The notes under the pieces: model-generated
Database searches by the model: none
Told to the model about the DNA's origin: nothing
What the model saw: the letters and a program-made list of their open reading frames with translations, nothing else
In this document: positions 1-7,605 of the stretch, in pieces
How the letters are laid out: the number at the start of each line of letters is the position of its first letter
Numbering within the stretch: position 1 is the stretch's first letter
NCBI RefSeq assembly: GCF_003315615.1
Contig: NZ_PDCH01000016.1
Coordinates: forward strand, 1-35,849
Source: Bifidobacterium xylocopae
GTDB taxonomy: Bacteria > Actinomycetota > Actinomycetes > Actinomycetales > Bifidobacteriaceae
Reading direction: 5' to 3'
Length of the DNA: 35,849 nt
Translations under genes and position numbers: made by a program

Positions 1-127
1 CCTCACACCTGCAGGGGTTAAAAAAGAGTCACAGCGCCAACCAGTCAAAACCGTTTACGGTAAAACCCTTGTCGGCTTAGTCGCGGTTGCTATAGTTTTC
101 TTCCTGGTCACAGCCGCAGCAGGTGCC
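1..127. repeat. Terminal direct repeat, left copy (assembly overlap of a circle)
   Basis: These 127 bases are identical to 35723-35849, and the gene at the right edge continues in frame into the left edge. This is what an assembler leaves when it linearises a circular molecule. The real length would be 35,722 bp and this copy is redundant. Confidence 0.93.
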
Positions 128-865
128 TTCAGGCACGTCACACAAAGGAGCCAGCATTACCAAGCATTAGCACAATGCCTGACCTCCCAAGAATCAGCAG
201 CAAAACAAACCAAAGCACTCCAACAAGTACGGCAAACGGAACAGACCCTGAAAGCTAAGCAAGCAGTGCCACAGCAGGTACGAGACCCAAAGACGATAGA
301 GAAACTACAAGGTTTACTCGAACAAGAAGTTCAAGTTCCCATTCCCTGCAAAGACACCATGCCCACCGCAGAACTACTTATCACGACCACCGCCAACCAA
401 ACACTCGAAGCACACAACAAGTCCCTCATCGCCACCACACGTAGTGCTGTGGTTTCGGTGTTGGGTTCGCGTGAGGTGTGGTTGGTGGGTGAGGCTCGTG
501 GGGTTCTGGCGGGTCGGGTTGGTGAGGCATCGGCGCTGTTGGCATCGAGTGATGGCCGGGTGGCTGATGGTCGGGTGCGGACAGATCTGACGGCTGCGAT
601 TGATGCTGGTGTGCGGGTTAGGGACGATGCTGGCAGTGGTCTCAAGGAGCTGCAGGACGCCTCCCAGGCTCTGGTGGACGCTATGGGTGGGGTGAATGAG
701 AGCATGCGGGTTAAGGCGGAGCAGGAGGCCCTGGAAGCGTCTGCGCCGGCACCAACGTCACCGCCCACACCCAGAAAACCAAACACACCACCCAACACAC
801 CACCACCCGATTGGAAGGTACCTTCTTCTGAGTTAAAAGGAGAGCAATTCCCCAATCATCTATGA
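2..865 (+). CDS. Conjugation-associated single-pass membrane protein, 3' part (gene spans the circle join)
   Basis: This is the continuation of the gene that starts at 35430; the joined product is 385 residues. From the start it has a soluble domain of about 80 residues, a polar linker, one membrane segment at about 120-141, then an extracytoplasmic part ending in a Pro/Thr-rich tail. It is the last gene of the rightward transfer operon, overlapping the lipoprotein gene before it by ATGA, so it probably belongs to the mating channel; its biochemical role is unknown. Base composition flips inside the gene: 2-441 and about 746-850 are A/C-rich, while about 442-745 is G/T-rich with GTG, GGT, TTG and CGG codons. 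That points to a recombinant middle segment (residues about 246-346). The part just before the flip resembles the protein at 9417-9872. Confidence 0.85.
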   Translation, partial: LTPAGVKKESQRQPVKTVYGKTLVGLVAVAIVFFLVTAAAGAFRHVTQRSQHYQALAQCLTSQESAAKQTKALQQVRQTEQTLKAKQAVPQQVRDPKTIEKLQGLLEQEVQVPIPCKDTMPTAELLITTTANQTLEAHNKSLIATTRSAVVSVLGSREVWLVGEARGVLAGRVGEASALLASSDGRVADGRVRTDLTAAIDAGVRVRDDAGSGLKELQDASQALVDAMGGVNESMRVKAEQEALEASAPAPTSPPTPRKPNTPPNTPPPDWKVPSSELKGEQFPNHL

Positions 866-891
866 CAAGACAAGCAACAACGACTGTGATG

Positions 892-935
892 CTACTTTTA
901 CATATTTATGTAAATACATAAATATGTAAAAGTAG
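892..935. repeat. Perfect 20-bp AT-rich inverted repeat
   Basis: Arms 892-911 and 916-935 are perfect reverse complements around a 4-base centre. The 15-mer TTTACATATTTATGT at 897-911 recurs at 7543-7557 before parA. It lies between the converging ends of the membrane-protein and adhesin genes. It could be a partition or regulator site, or an AT-rich bidirectional terminator; recurrence at promoters favours a protein site. Confidence 0.6.
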
Positions 936-961
936 AGGGACTATAGACCGTTAAACCACTG

Positions 962-1002
962 CGAAAGAAAAGGTGGGTGGTGCTTGTACAGCACCACCCA
1001 CC
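962..1002 (-). terminator. Rho-independent terminator of the adhesin gene
   Basis: A perfect 13-bp stem (972-984 with 990-1002, 5-base loop) is followed on the minus strand by TTTTCTTT. It sits 31 bases past the adhesin stop codon and faces the right way to end that transcript. Confidence 0.88.
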
Positions 1003-1033
1003 AACAGCCTTGCGAATTTAGGCTGCAATATCC

Positions 1034-4000
1034 TTATTCATCGACAGACTGTCGTTCAGTAACCTCATGCTCAGTCACCGTGTGATCGTCACCTGCTTTC
1101 CTTAACGATTGAGCAAAAATCTTTTGCGCATATTCTGCAGTCTCCTCACGATGAGCATTGGCCTTCCTGTAAGCCAGCAGAAGAGACGCTGCCACAACCC
1201 CGAGGCCCAATGCCATCAGCAGGATTGAAGCAACCGCCACTCCAGTGGTAGCTAAGTCAGGGTCGCGAATACCGTTCCAGTCGTCTTCATTTGAAACCAC
1301 CGGTGTCTCGAAACATGGCCCAGGGCGCTGAACTCCTGGTATGTCATCCCACGGGTCGTCATCCTCAACCGGGCATTCCACAATTGGTTTTACCGTGATA
1401 TGCGCCCGATTAGTATGATGGTCACCATTCTTCACTCCGCGAAGGGTTCCCCTGGCTTCTGCTTCTTGGCCAGGCTTCAGCAAAATCTTATCTTTGCCTT
1501 CCCATTCGCCCGTAAAGTGGATGTCCTCGACCACACCGCTTCCCGCTATGGTCTGATCACCCAGATCAGCAAGAGCACCTTCCCAGGAGACCTTGCCAGT
1601 ATTAATGATATGGAACCCGATTTCGGTGCCATCAACAGCATCATGAAGGGCTTGCTCAGGGGTATTACGATCACCATCGTTCACTCCAGACTTCACATCA
1701 TATTTGATGATTTGCGCGCTCGGTGTTTGGTCAGGGGTGTCAGTTTCAACCGGATTAGATGGGCGAGGCACCCCGTTCAGAGTCTCAGTGAAACGGTTGG
1801 TGATATGTTCACCGACTTTAATCCGGGTCATCTGCACATATCCGCGCCATGCTTGCTCAGCCTTGTTATTGGCCGATACCAAGTCCAGATAACGTTTGGT
1901 GGCTTTTATGACAAAAGTACCACCTTCATCCTTGTAGGTGAACATCTCACCGCCCACCGTCTTTGGATTAAAGCCACTACCGGCAATCCTCATACCCTTA
2001 CTGGCCACAACTTTGCCTGAAGCATCCAACAGGTCACGGGTAGCATATACTGCCCACTGACCGGTTGGCTTATCATAATCCACCGGATACGAGTCACTAA
2101 TCGACCAGTCAGTGACAACAGGATAGGCACGATCAGGAGGCAAAACACTGCTATCTACCTGGTATAAGAACTGATGGTTGAGATACACCTGGTGTTTATT
2201 CATGGATTCGCCGCCGACTTGAACCACCACATCCTTAGAAGGATTAATCGGCTTCAACGGGTTACTCACCACATTAGTGACATCCTTGCGATCATTGGTA
2301 ATTTGAGTGGCCGCATTCTTCACAATGTGGCCGTCAGTAACTTTAATTACAGTTACCGGCAGCACCACCTGGTAAGCATGCTTAAGCACAGTCTGGTCTA
2401 TGGACGGATCTTTTAACGGATCCAACTTCCTAGAGCTATATTCCTGCAAGTCTGTTGGCTGCGGATCACCCTTTAAGGTCTCACCAGTGGCCGGCACTGG
2501 TGTATCGACAGTTTTAAAGAAGGCATAGGCGACACCGTCCTTGACTTGGATATTGAGCTTTTTGGTAACATCCTGGCCAGTTCCCGTATCCAAAACTTGG
2601 ATATTCTGCTCATCCAGTTGAAGGTACTCATGGTCGTAGGCATCCACCATGCCCAAGCGTTGAACCTTGTAAGCCGGGTTCGTGAGCTTGGTGGCATCGA
2701 GAGTGATCCGGTAGTACAAGCGGTCACCCAGGAGTGCTGTCTTGCCATCAATGTTTATTGATGCTTGCTGCTGTGTGACCTGTTTGCCGGGTTTCAAATC
2801 GGGGGGAATATTGTACACAAGATTCGATGGGGTCAAGCTGTTGTTGAGTGTCAAACCCCAACGATTGTCAACCTTCGTATCCTTGGGAGCATCGTCGGCC
2901 ACCGTTCCTTCAAACCGTACGATAATTCGTGGGTTTTGACCTTTACGCCAGTTGGCCGCAACGTACGCGTCGGAAAATATCAACTGGACACTATGGCTCT
3001 CATCTGACCATTTCGAAGCATATTGGCTTTTCGGAATAAACTTGCCGGTCACAAGATCAGTGACTTCCAGGGTCTGCTTGTCAACCTTCAGATAAGGTGA
3101 GTAAGTGTCAGTCACCGCAACACGAGTAACTTGATAGGCCAAGTCTCCGGGCAGCTTGGGCTCGGTCATGAGCCGGTATTCCACGCGCTGACCGGGGAAT
3201 ACTATCTTCCCGTCCACACTGTCCTGGTCTCCGCCCTGGCTGGCTTCCGACACGACATCCTTGTGCACTGGCGGTATATACCCGCAGATACGGGGTTGAT
3301 TCGTGTTTATCTGCTGTTCGTTCACGGTTTCAGACCCGGCGTTAGTCAAATCGGAACCATTGGGATTTTGGCAAAACACCAATTCATCCCCCTCGGCCTT
3401 GCCCATGTCTTTACGCACCTGTCCGGCACCCTTGCCATGAGCAAAATCCACGACACCTGGCACTAACAATGTGAGTTGCTTAGGCTTGTCTAAACCTCGC
3501 AGGCTTTTAAGATAGTCAGGTTTAGCTGAAGCAACCACACTTGTGCCGCTCATGGTGACATCAAACTGTGAGGTAACGTCCTTGCCGGTATTCACGATGT
3601 TACTGACAGAACTCTTTCTATCCGATGAGGCGTCAGCTTCATAGACTCGTATCTTGGAAACATCCGTGGGCCCTTTAAATAGATAAGCAGCCTTTGCCCA
3701 GTCATCCTTTAACGGTAATTGCCGTGGAGCCTGAATCAGATGGGCAGCCACCGTACCATTGACCACACTCGCCACTTCGTCTCCATCAAGGAATTTATGA
3801 TTATCCGCGCCAGTGGCATTCGTATGGTCAGGGTCAATCACAGCTTCCCACTGACCAGTAGCAGGATTACGGATAATCCAGGACTTATCAGGAGCAGGTC
3901 TCCAAGTAGGAAATTCATGGCGTTCAGTATGTTGGCTTGGCTCGTGGTTCCAATCGACTTTCGCCTGATCTTCTATTTTCGAAAAATCCGGTTTGCTGAC

Positions 4001-5299
4001 TGTGACATCCAAATCAAAAGCCCACACATGATCCAGGGGCAGCATCCCATATGATGAGTGCTTATATGCGGCGGTAACCGTATTTGCCTGCTTGTTCCAG
4101 GAGATATCAAACATGGCGCTGATATCCTTATGGTCCGTCATGTCGGTGACTTTCATACCTGACACAGCGTATGGCACGCCATTGGGGGTAAGGGCATCGG
4201 TGAAGGTCATCTCATACCCACCCCTACCGGTACCGGATTCTATGTGAGTGTGATTGACCATACTGTCAGCCGAGGTTCCCTTATCAATGGTTTTCACCGG
4301 TGCAGCAGGTGGCACTGCCGATATTCTAAATACCTCTGCGGCATCGCGGTCAGCGGTATCCACCGGATTTGTCATATGCTGCTGCTTGCCTATTTGCACA
4401 TCGAACCAATACGTGCCTTCCAGCCAATAGGGCATGCCCAAATCAGCGGGGGAGAAATCGGGAGACTGGGTGTCCCCCTCATTGGCGACAGTTACCGGTT
4501 TTCGAGATTCTTTGGCTGGAGCATACCCGTCAGGATGACCATCGTAATGCAAAATCACATCAGCATTAAGGTTCTCTCGTATCGGACTACCATTGGCTGA
4601 GACATGAATCAAATCATGTACAGGTTTGGTGTCACCGACCGCCATACCTCCACTCTGCTGATTAGTGGTTACTGTTAGCTGGTAATCGCGTGGTGGTTGC
4701 TTGTTGTTAGCAGCCACACAGACAATCTGCACACCAGTTGGATATGCCTGACCAGTAGCGGCAATTTGCTGGTAGAACTTGTTTTTGCCACGGTCAACCC
4801 AAGCGGCATCCCACCCGGCCAGGTCATTACCCATACCGTCTTGGGCGAGATAATCCCAATTTTTGTCGAATCGTGATTTAAAATCACCGGGATTAGTGCC
4901 ATAGAAGCTGCCGCCAGTTACCGTTGCAGCCACGCCGATGACACGTGCCTGATTAGCGTCACCGTCAGATTTATCGGCTATAGCATTCGTCACCGCTTCT
5001 CGGCAGGCGTTGTACACCACAGTCCTATTGTGTGTGGTGTCGGTCAAGCCACCACTACCAAGTATGCGCTTATACGCATATTCGATGGAATCATCATTCC
5101 ACCCCTGCGTAGGTGCTGTCACATAATTATTGTCATCGAAAAGGTAGAGGAGATCGCTGCCCGGCAGCGCCCCTCCCCCACCACCACCGACACCACCACC
5201 GCCTGATCCTATTCCTGCCATAGCGACGGTCGGTGACGCTAAAGCAGCCATAGCAGCCAATACCGCCACGGCAGGAATTAGCCTCTTACTGTGCTTCAT
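1034..5299 (-). CDS. Large cell-wall-anchored adhesin with antigen I/II-like isopeptide modules
   Basis: This 1,421-residue secreted surface protein starts with a signal peptide (1-28, ending AMAG) and a Gly-rich linker (30-43). An unrecognised N-terminal region follows, to about 330. Then come repeated beta-rich modules at about 330-680, 680-840, 840-1015 and 1015-1190, and a final small module to 1310. Modules near 1020 carry the KDV..GGES.N.....N..F.Y.V pattern typical of the C-terminal domains of streptococcal antigen I/II (SspB) proteins, which form internal Lys-Asn isopeptide bonds. The sorting signal is LATTG at 1349-1353, the LAXTG form used by class E sortases, then a hydrophobic helix and an unusually long 40-residue charged tail. 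AAGGAG lies 10 bases before the ATG. It is read against its neighbours as a single-gene unit with its own terminator. By analogy with PrgB of pCF10 it may promote donor-recipient contact; that role is inferred. Confidence 0.88.
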   Translation of the reverse strand: MKHSKRLIPAVAVLAAMAALASPTVAMAGIGSGGGGVGGGGGGALPGSDLLYLFDDNNYVTAPTQGWNDDSIEYAYKRILGSGGLTDTTHNRTVVYNACREAVTNAIADKSDGDANQARVIGVAATVTGGSFYGTNPGDFKSRFDKNWDYLAQDGMGNDLAGWDAAWVDRGKNKFYQQIAATGQAYPTGVQIVCVAANNKQPPRDYQLTVTTNQQSGGMAVGDTKPVHDLIHVSANGSPIRENLNADVILHYDGHPDGYAPAKESRKPVTVANEGDTQSPDFSPADLGMPYWLEGTYWFDVQIGKQQHMTNPVDTADRDAAEVFRISAVPPAAPVKTIDKGTSADSMVNHTHIESGTGRGGYEMTFTDALTPNGVPYAVSGMKVTDMTDHKDISAMFDISWNKQANTVTAAYKHSSYGMLPLDHVWAFDLDVTVSKPDFSKIEDQAKVDWNHEPSQHTERHEFPTWRPAPDKSWIIRNPATGQWEAVIDPDHTNATGADNHKFLDGDEVASVVNGTVAAHLIQAPRQLPLKDDWAKAAYLFKGPTDVSKIRVYEADASSDRKSSVSNIVNTGKDVTSQFDVTMSGTSVVASAKPDYLKSLRGLDKPKQLTLLVPGVVDFAHGKGAGQVRKDMGKAEGDELVFCQNPNGSDLTNAGSETVNEQQINTNQPRICGYIPPVHKDVVSEASQGGDQDSVDGKIVFPGQRVEYRLMTEPKLPGDLAYQVTRVAVTDTYSPYLKVDKQTLEVTDLVTGKFIPKSQYASKWSDESHSVQLIFSDAYVAANWRKGQNPRIIVRFEGTVADDAPKDTKVDNRWGLTLNNSLTPSNLVYNIPPDLKPGKQVTQQQASINIDGKTALLGDRLYYRITLDATKLTNPAYKVQRLGMVDAYDHEYLQLDEQNIQVLDTGTGQDVTKKLNIQVKDGVAYAFFKTVDTPVPATGETLKGDPQPTDLQEYSSRKLDPLKDPSIDQTVLKHAYQVVLPVTVIKVTDGHIVKNAATQITNDRKDVTNVVSNPLKPINPSKDVVVQVGGESMNKHQVYLNHQFLYQVDSSVLPPDRAYPVVTDWSISDSYPVDYDKPTGQWAVYATRDLLDASGKVVASKGMRIAGSGFNPKTVGGEMFTYKDEGGTFVIKATKRYLDLVSANNKAEQAWRGYVQMTRIKVGEHITNRFTETLNGVPRPSNPVETDTPDQTPSAQIIKYDVKSGVNDGDRNTPEQALHDAVDGTEIGFHIINTGKVSWEGALADLGDQTIAGSGVVEDIHFTGEWEGKDKILLKPGQEAEARGTLRGVKNGDHHTNRAHITVKPIVECPVEDDDPWDDIPGVQRPGPCFETPVVSNEDDWNGIRDPDLATTGVAVASILLMALGLGVVAASLLLAYRKANAHREETAEYAQKIFAQSLRKAGDDHTVTEHEVTERQSVDE

Positions 5300-5396
5300 C
5301 TGCTTTCTACTCCTTCATAATTAAGGCAAAGAAGGATGGCAGCGTGAAACGCGGGAGAACGCCGACGGAGTAATCAGTAAGAGTATCTGCTAAATT

Positions 5397-5415
5397 GTTG
5401 TTATGCGATAACAAC
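5397..5415. promoter_or_regulatory. Palindromic operator candidate upstream of the adhesin
   Basis: GTTGTTAT and ATAACAAC are perfect 8-bp arms around GCG. The site lies about 100 bases before the adhesin start and touches a TTACCTACTA copy at 5416-5425. A regulator site for the adhesin promoter is plausible; the binding protein is unknown. Confidence 0.5.
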
Positions 5416-5425
5416 TTACCTACTA
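5416..5425 (-). promoter_or_regulatory. TAGTAGGTAA motif, copy 1
   Basis: Exact copy of a 10-mer found five times on the plasmid (also 7576-7585, 8565-8574, 21662-21671, 24074-24083), always between genes. Here it points toward the adhesin gene, about 115 bases from its start. The rest of 5300-5788 has the operator above, a terminator and an AGTATACT site, and no convincing gene. Confidence 0.5.
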
Positions 5426-5483
5426 GTAATGTCATCTTTGGGTTCTTGGTGGATCTCCACAGTTGACACTTTGTCGTCGCATT

Positions 5484-5520
5484 TGCCTTCCGGGATTTTT
5501 GTCCCGGAAGGCACTTTTTA
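5484..5520 (+). terminator. Strong rho-independent terminator
   Basis: A perfect 12-bp GC-rich stem (5484-5495 with 5502-5513) is followed by CTTTTTATT. No plus-strand gene lies just upstream, so it may end a short unannotated transcript, or shield the regulator gene from transcription entering from the adhesin promoter region. Confidence 0.8.
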
Positions 5521-5660
5521 TTCCACGCTGCCTATTCCTTCCTCGAAGAGGTAGTTTCCCACCTCCTCAACTTCCGGTTACAACCAGACAAGAAACCACT
5601 GTTTTGTGTTCACACCGACTTCAGGTCTTTCTGAATCGTATCACGAATCACTTACCAAAG

Positions 5661-5676
5661 TTATAGTATACTGGAC
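5661..5676 (+). promoter_or_regulatory. AGTATACTGGAC site upstream of the HTH regulator
   Basis: AGTATACTGGAC at 5665-5676 is repeated at 33679-33690 in the divergent promoter between the two transfer operons. The core AGTATACT is palindromic. It lies 113 bases before the HTH gene and could be an autoregulatory operator. Confidence 0.45.
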
Positions 5677-5788
5677 ATTTATGGAATTAAATATCAGTTT
5701 ACTGGCACTTTCACTGCTGGCGGTCGATGCTTCACAGCACCGAAAAAAGCCATCATCACACACCACCAAACCTACGAGAATCGATAAC

Positions 5789-6208
5789 ATGACAAACACT
5801 GCAAATTGGACAACAATCGATAAAGCGGCAATAGATGAAGTGGCCTCCTGGATGCAACAGACGTCTCCTCGCACCACAATCAGAGTCTACGCCCGCATAC
5901 TCGGCTGCTCGTATCATAGGGCCTTGGCTCAGTTCCAGCATTCATATTCACCCTTATCTCTCGGAGATCTCACTAAACTATGCGAGTATTTTGGTCAGAA
6001 TCCTGGACTCGCCTGGATGAAAATCCTTGACAGAGCCAGCAAGGATCCAGACGCACCAACCAGCGATGTCTCTTGGGCACAAAAGATGTTGGTGAAGTCC
6101 ATTTCACCAACAGAAAACACGGTAACAGCCGATCAGCAGCCAGCATTAAAGATTGAAGGAATACCGGAAAATAGCCGATTCGAGGACAGCCGAGCCCATG
6201 CTGTATAG
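5789..6208 (+). CDS. Small HTH (XRE-like) regulator, hypothetical
   Basis: Product of 139 residues. Residues about 29-75 have the helix pattern of a lambda-repressor-type HTH: a short helix, LGCSYHRALAQF as probable recognition helix, then LSLGDLTKLCEYFG. The C-terminal 50 residues are polar and probably flexible. The open frame extends back to 5606, but the upstream part is low-complexity and lacks a ribosome site, so the ATG at 5789 is preferred (moderate certainty; 5681 is an alternative). It sits just before the rep gene and may control replication or transfer genes through the AGTATACT palindromes, one of which lies in its own upstream region. The target is inferred, not shown. Confidence 0.6.
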   Translation: MTNTANWTTIDKAAIDEVASWMQQTSPRTTIRVYARILGCSYHRALAQFQHSYSPLSLGDLTKLCEYFGQNPGLAWMKILDRASKDPDAPTSDVSWAQKMLVKSISPTENTVTADQQPALKIEGIPENSRFEDSRAHAV

Positions 6209-6222
6209 TCACTACTGTAGGT

Positions 6223-6280
6223 AAAAAAATCCCGCCAATGCTGGAACACGGGCGGGACTTATAACTAAAAATACATCCAA
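6223..6280 (-). ncRNA. Candidate antisense (countertranscript) RNA on the rep leader
   Basis: On the minus strand, TTGGTG (6314-6309) and TATACT (6292-6287) are separated by 16 bases. A transcript starting near 6280 would reach a 7-bp stem (6230-6236 with 6251-6257) followed directly by seven T residues (6229-6223). The predicted RNA is about 58 nt and is complementary to the leader just upstream of the rep ribosome site. Plasmids often limit copy number this way; here it is inferred from the promoter-plus-terminator arrangement. Confidence 0.45.
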
Positions 6281-6296
6281 GAGAAAAGTATACCAC

Positions 6297-7202
6297 ATGC
6301 CAAGTATCCACCAAACCCAGTGGCAGCAGTTGAAAGGCCAAAAACGGGTATATATTATGCCCGATTTTTGCCAATTCTCGCTCCCCTATCGAACCCCGCA
6401 ATCATCAGAACCGTGGATCAGGTACAATGGGCGGCGCACCTTCCAACTCACACCACTCCAGCACATGGCTAAGGGAGAGCTCGTCACCTTATGGCCCTCG
6501 GGCAAGTATGCCCGTCTGATGCTGATTTGGATATCCACGCAGGTCACCAGAGCCCAAGACTCCAATAATCACACTATTCCCCTCCCCCAGAGTCTCAGAC
6601 AACTTATGCGTGATCTTCACATCTCGCGTGACCCTCGCGGCACTGATTACAGGCTCTTCCGCGAGCAACTGCAGGCCATTAGTTCTTTGCATATCAACAT
6701 CACCGACGATTTAAGTACCGATACAGAAGAAATGTATGAGACCCAGACCATAACGATGGCGACGAAAACGAAAATCGGCTGGACTTATAGTCCTGGAGAT
6801 GAGGGCCATATTAACGGCTACATCACATTGACCGATGAGACCTGGGACAAGATGAAGAAAAGCGTTCCCCTGGATGACGAAGTACTTGAAGTGCTTGTGC
6901 AAGCCTACCGTGGTCATGGACAGTTGATTGACATTTACATGTGGCTCTCTCTACGGATATACGGGCTCAACCACTCAAGCAGAATGCAAACCTCCGTAAT
7001 CACATGGAAACAGCTGGAAGCACAGTTTGGCGGGTCCTTCCATGAGCGTAAAGAGTTCACCAGATCCTTTAAATCAGCCCTGGAAAAAGTAGCGGCTATA
7101 TGGCCTGGGCTTCACTATGAGATTATCGACAAAGAAGGCATCGTTTTGAAACGCTCCAGGCAAAGCGTTACACCAAAACGTAAGCCGTCCAATACCCAAT
7201 AA
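6297..7202 (+). CDS. repA: Plasmid replication initiator, RepA type
   Basis: A 301-residue protein resembling the plasmid RepA family that opens iteron origins. After a short N-terminal tail, LTPLQHMAKGEL (51-62) and GKYARLMLIWISTQ (69-82) begin a winged-helix region, followed by the LPQSLRQLMRDL helix (96-107), and a second half (about 190-290) with the spacing of another winged helix ending in a basic tail. Its position fits: four identical iterons and two DnaA boxes begin 44 bases after the stop codon. The upstream ribosome site is weak (GAGAAAAG), consistent with tight control, and a second ATG 60 bases downstream is an alternative start. The possible antisense RNA at 6223-6280 would act on its leader. 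Confidence 0.8.
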   Translation: MPSIHQTQWQQLKGQKRVYIMPDFCQFSLPYRTPQSSEPWIRYNGRRTFQLTPLQHMAKGELVTLWPSGKYARLMLIWISTQVTRAQDSNNHTIPLPQSLRQLMRDLHISRDPRGTDYRLFREQLQAISSLHINITDDLSTDTEEMYETQTITMATKTKIGWTYSPGDEGHINGYITLTDETWDKMKKSVPLDDEVLEVLVQAYRGHGQLIDIYMWLSLRIYGLNHSSRMQTSVITWKQLEAQFGGSFHERKEFTRSFKSALEKVAAIWPGLHYEIIDKEGIVLKRSRQSVTPKRKPSNTQ

Positions 7203-7245
7203 ACAACGAGCATCAACCAAGTCAACTACTGAGCTTAATCATAAG

Positions 7246-7354
7246 TTATCCACGTACTTAAACTACACCAGAGCAACGTACTTAAACTACACTATGACGG
7301 AGTTATCCACGTACTTAAACTACACCACGAACGTACTTAAACTACACCGGTGTA
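7246..7354. other. oriV: Origin of vegetative replication: four iterons and two DnaA boxes
   Basis: The 17-mer ACGTACTTAAACTACAC occurs four times in direct orientation, starting at 7252, 7276, 7309 and 7331. Copies 1 and 3 are directly preceded by TTATCCACG (7246-7254 and 7303-7311), one base from the DnaA-box consensus. A 12-bp palindrome TACACCGGTGTA (7343-7354) closes the array, and AT-rich DNA follows. Location directly after repA is typical of iteron plasmids, where RepA binds the repeats. Confidence 0.85.
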
Positions 7355-7400
7355 AGGATTTTGCCTTACTCCTCATTGAGGTTTCAGCTACTGCCTATAG

Positions 7401-7442
7401 TTACCTATAGTTTCTTACCTATACATAGTTACCTATATTAGC
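7401..7442. repeat. Three 14-bp direct repeats (TTACCTATA core) beside the origin
   Basis: TTACCTATA occurs at 7401, 7415 and 7429, exactly 14 bases apart, with variable filler. The core is close to the TTACCTACTA motif found elsewhere. Tandem spacing suggests cooperative binding of a regulator or partition protein near the origin and parA promoter. The stretch 7203-7605 contains only the iterons, these repeats and the AT-rich site below. Confidence 0.6.
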
Positions 7443-7520
7443 TACAAATTATCCTACGCTGACTGAAAGGTGAGAAGTTCCAATTACACCTGTGCAGTTA
7501 TGAATGAGTATACGCTCATT

Positions 7521-7560
7521 TACGCAAATGTGTATTTATGTATTTACATATTTATGTTTT
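7521..7560. promoter_or_regulatory. AT-rich TTTATGTA/TACATA site and parA promoter region
   Basis: Contains TGTATTTATGTATTT (7531-7545, identical to 9380-9394) and TTTACATATTTATGT (7543-7557, identical to 897-911), which overlap as opposed half-sites. It lies 46-85 bases before parA, and a TTACCTACTA copy sits at 7576-7585. A site for the ribbon-helix-helix partner, as autorepressor or centromere, is the likeliest explanation. Confidence 0.5.
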
Positions 7561-7605
7561 TCCTATATACTAGCCTTACCTACTACAACACGGAAAGAAA
7601 TAGAA

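Noticed and set aside
331-855. Long minus-strand open frame of 174 codons under the membrane-protein gene
   Set aside because: It mirrors the plus-strand gene, which continues in frame over the circle join and has a clear operon position; the reverse product is Ser/Arg-rich and has no recognisable features.
5463-5666. Open frame of 67 codons between adhesin and HTH gene
   Set aside because: It starts inside a strong terminator region, lacks a ribosome site and has a low-complexity basic product.
7252-7442. Iterons and 14-bp repeats as a CRISPR array
   Set aside because: Repeat spacing is irregular (24, 33, 22) with no spacer-like units of equal length, no cas genes are present, and position and DnaA boxes fit a replication origin.
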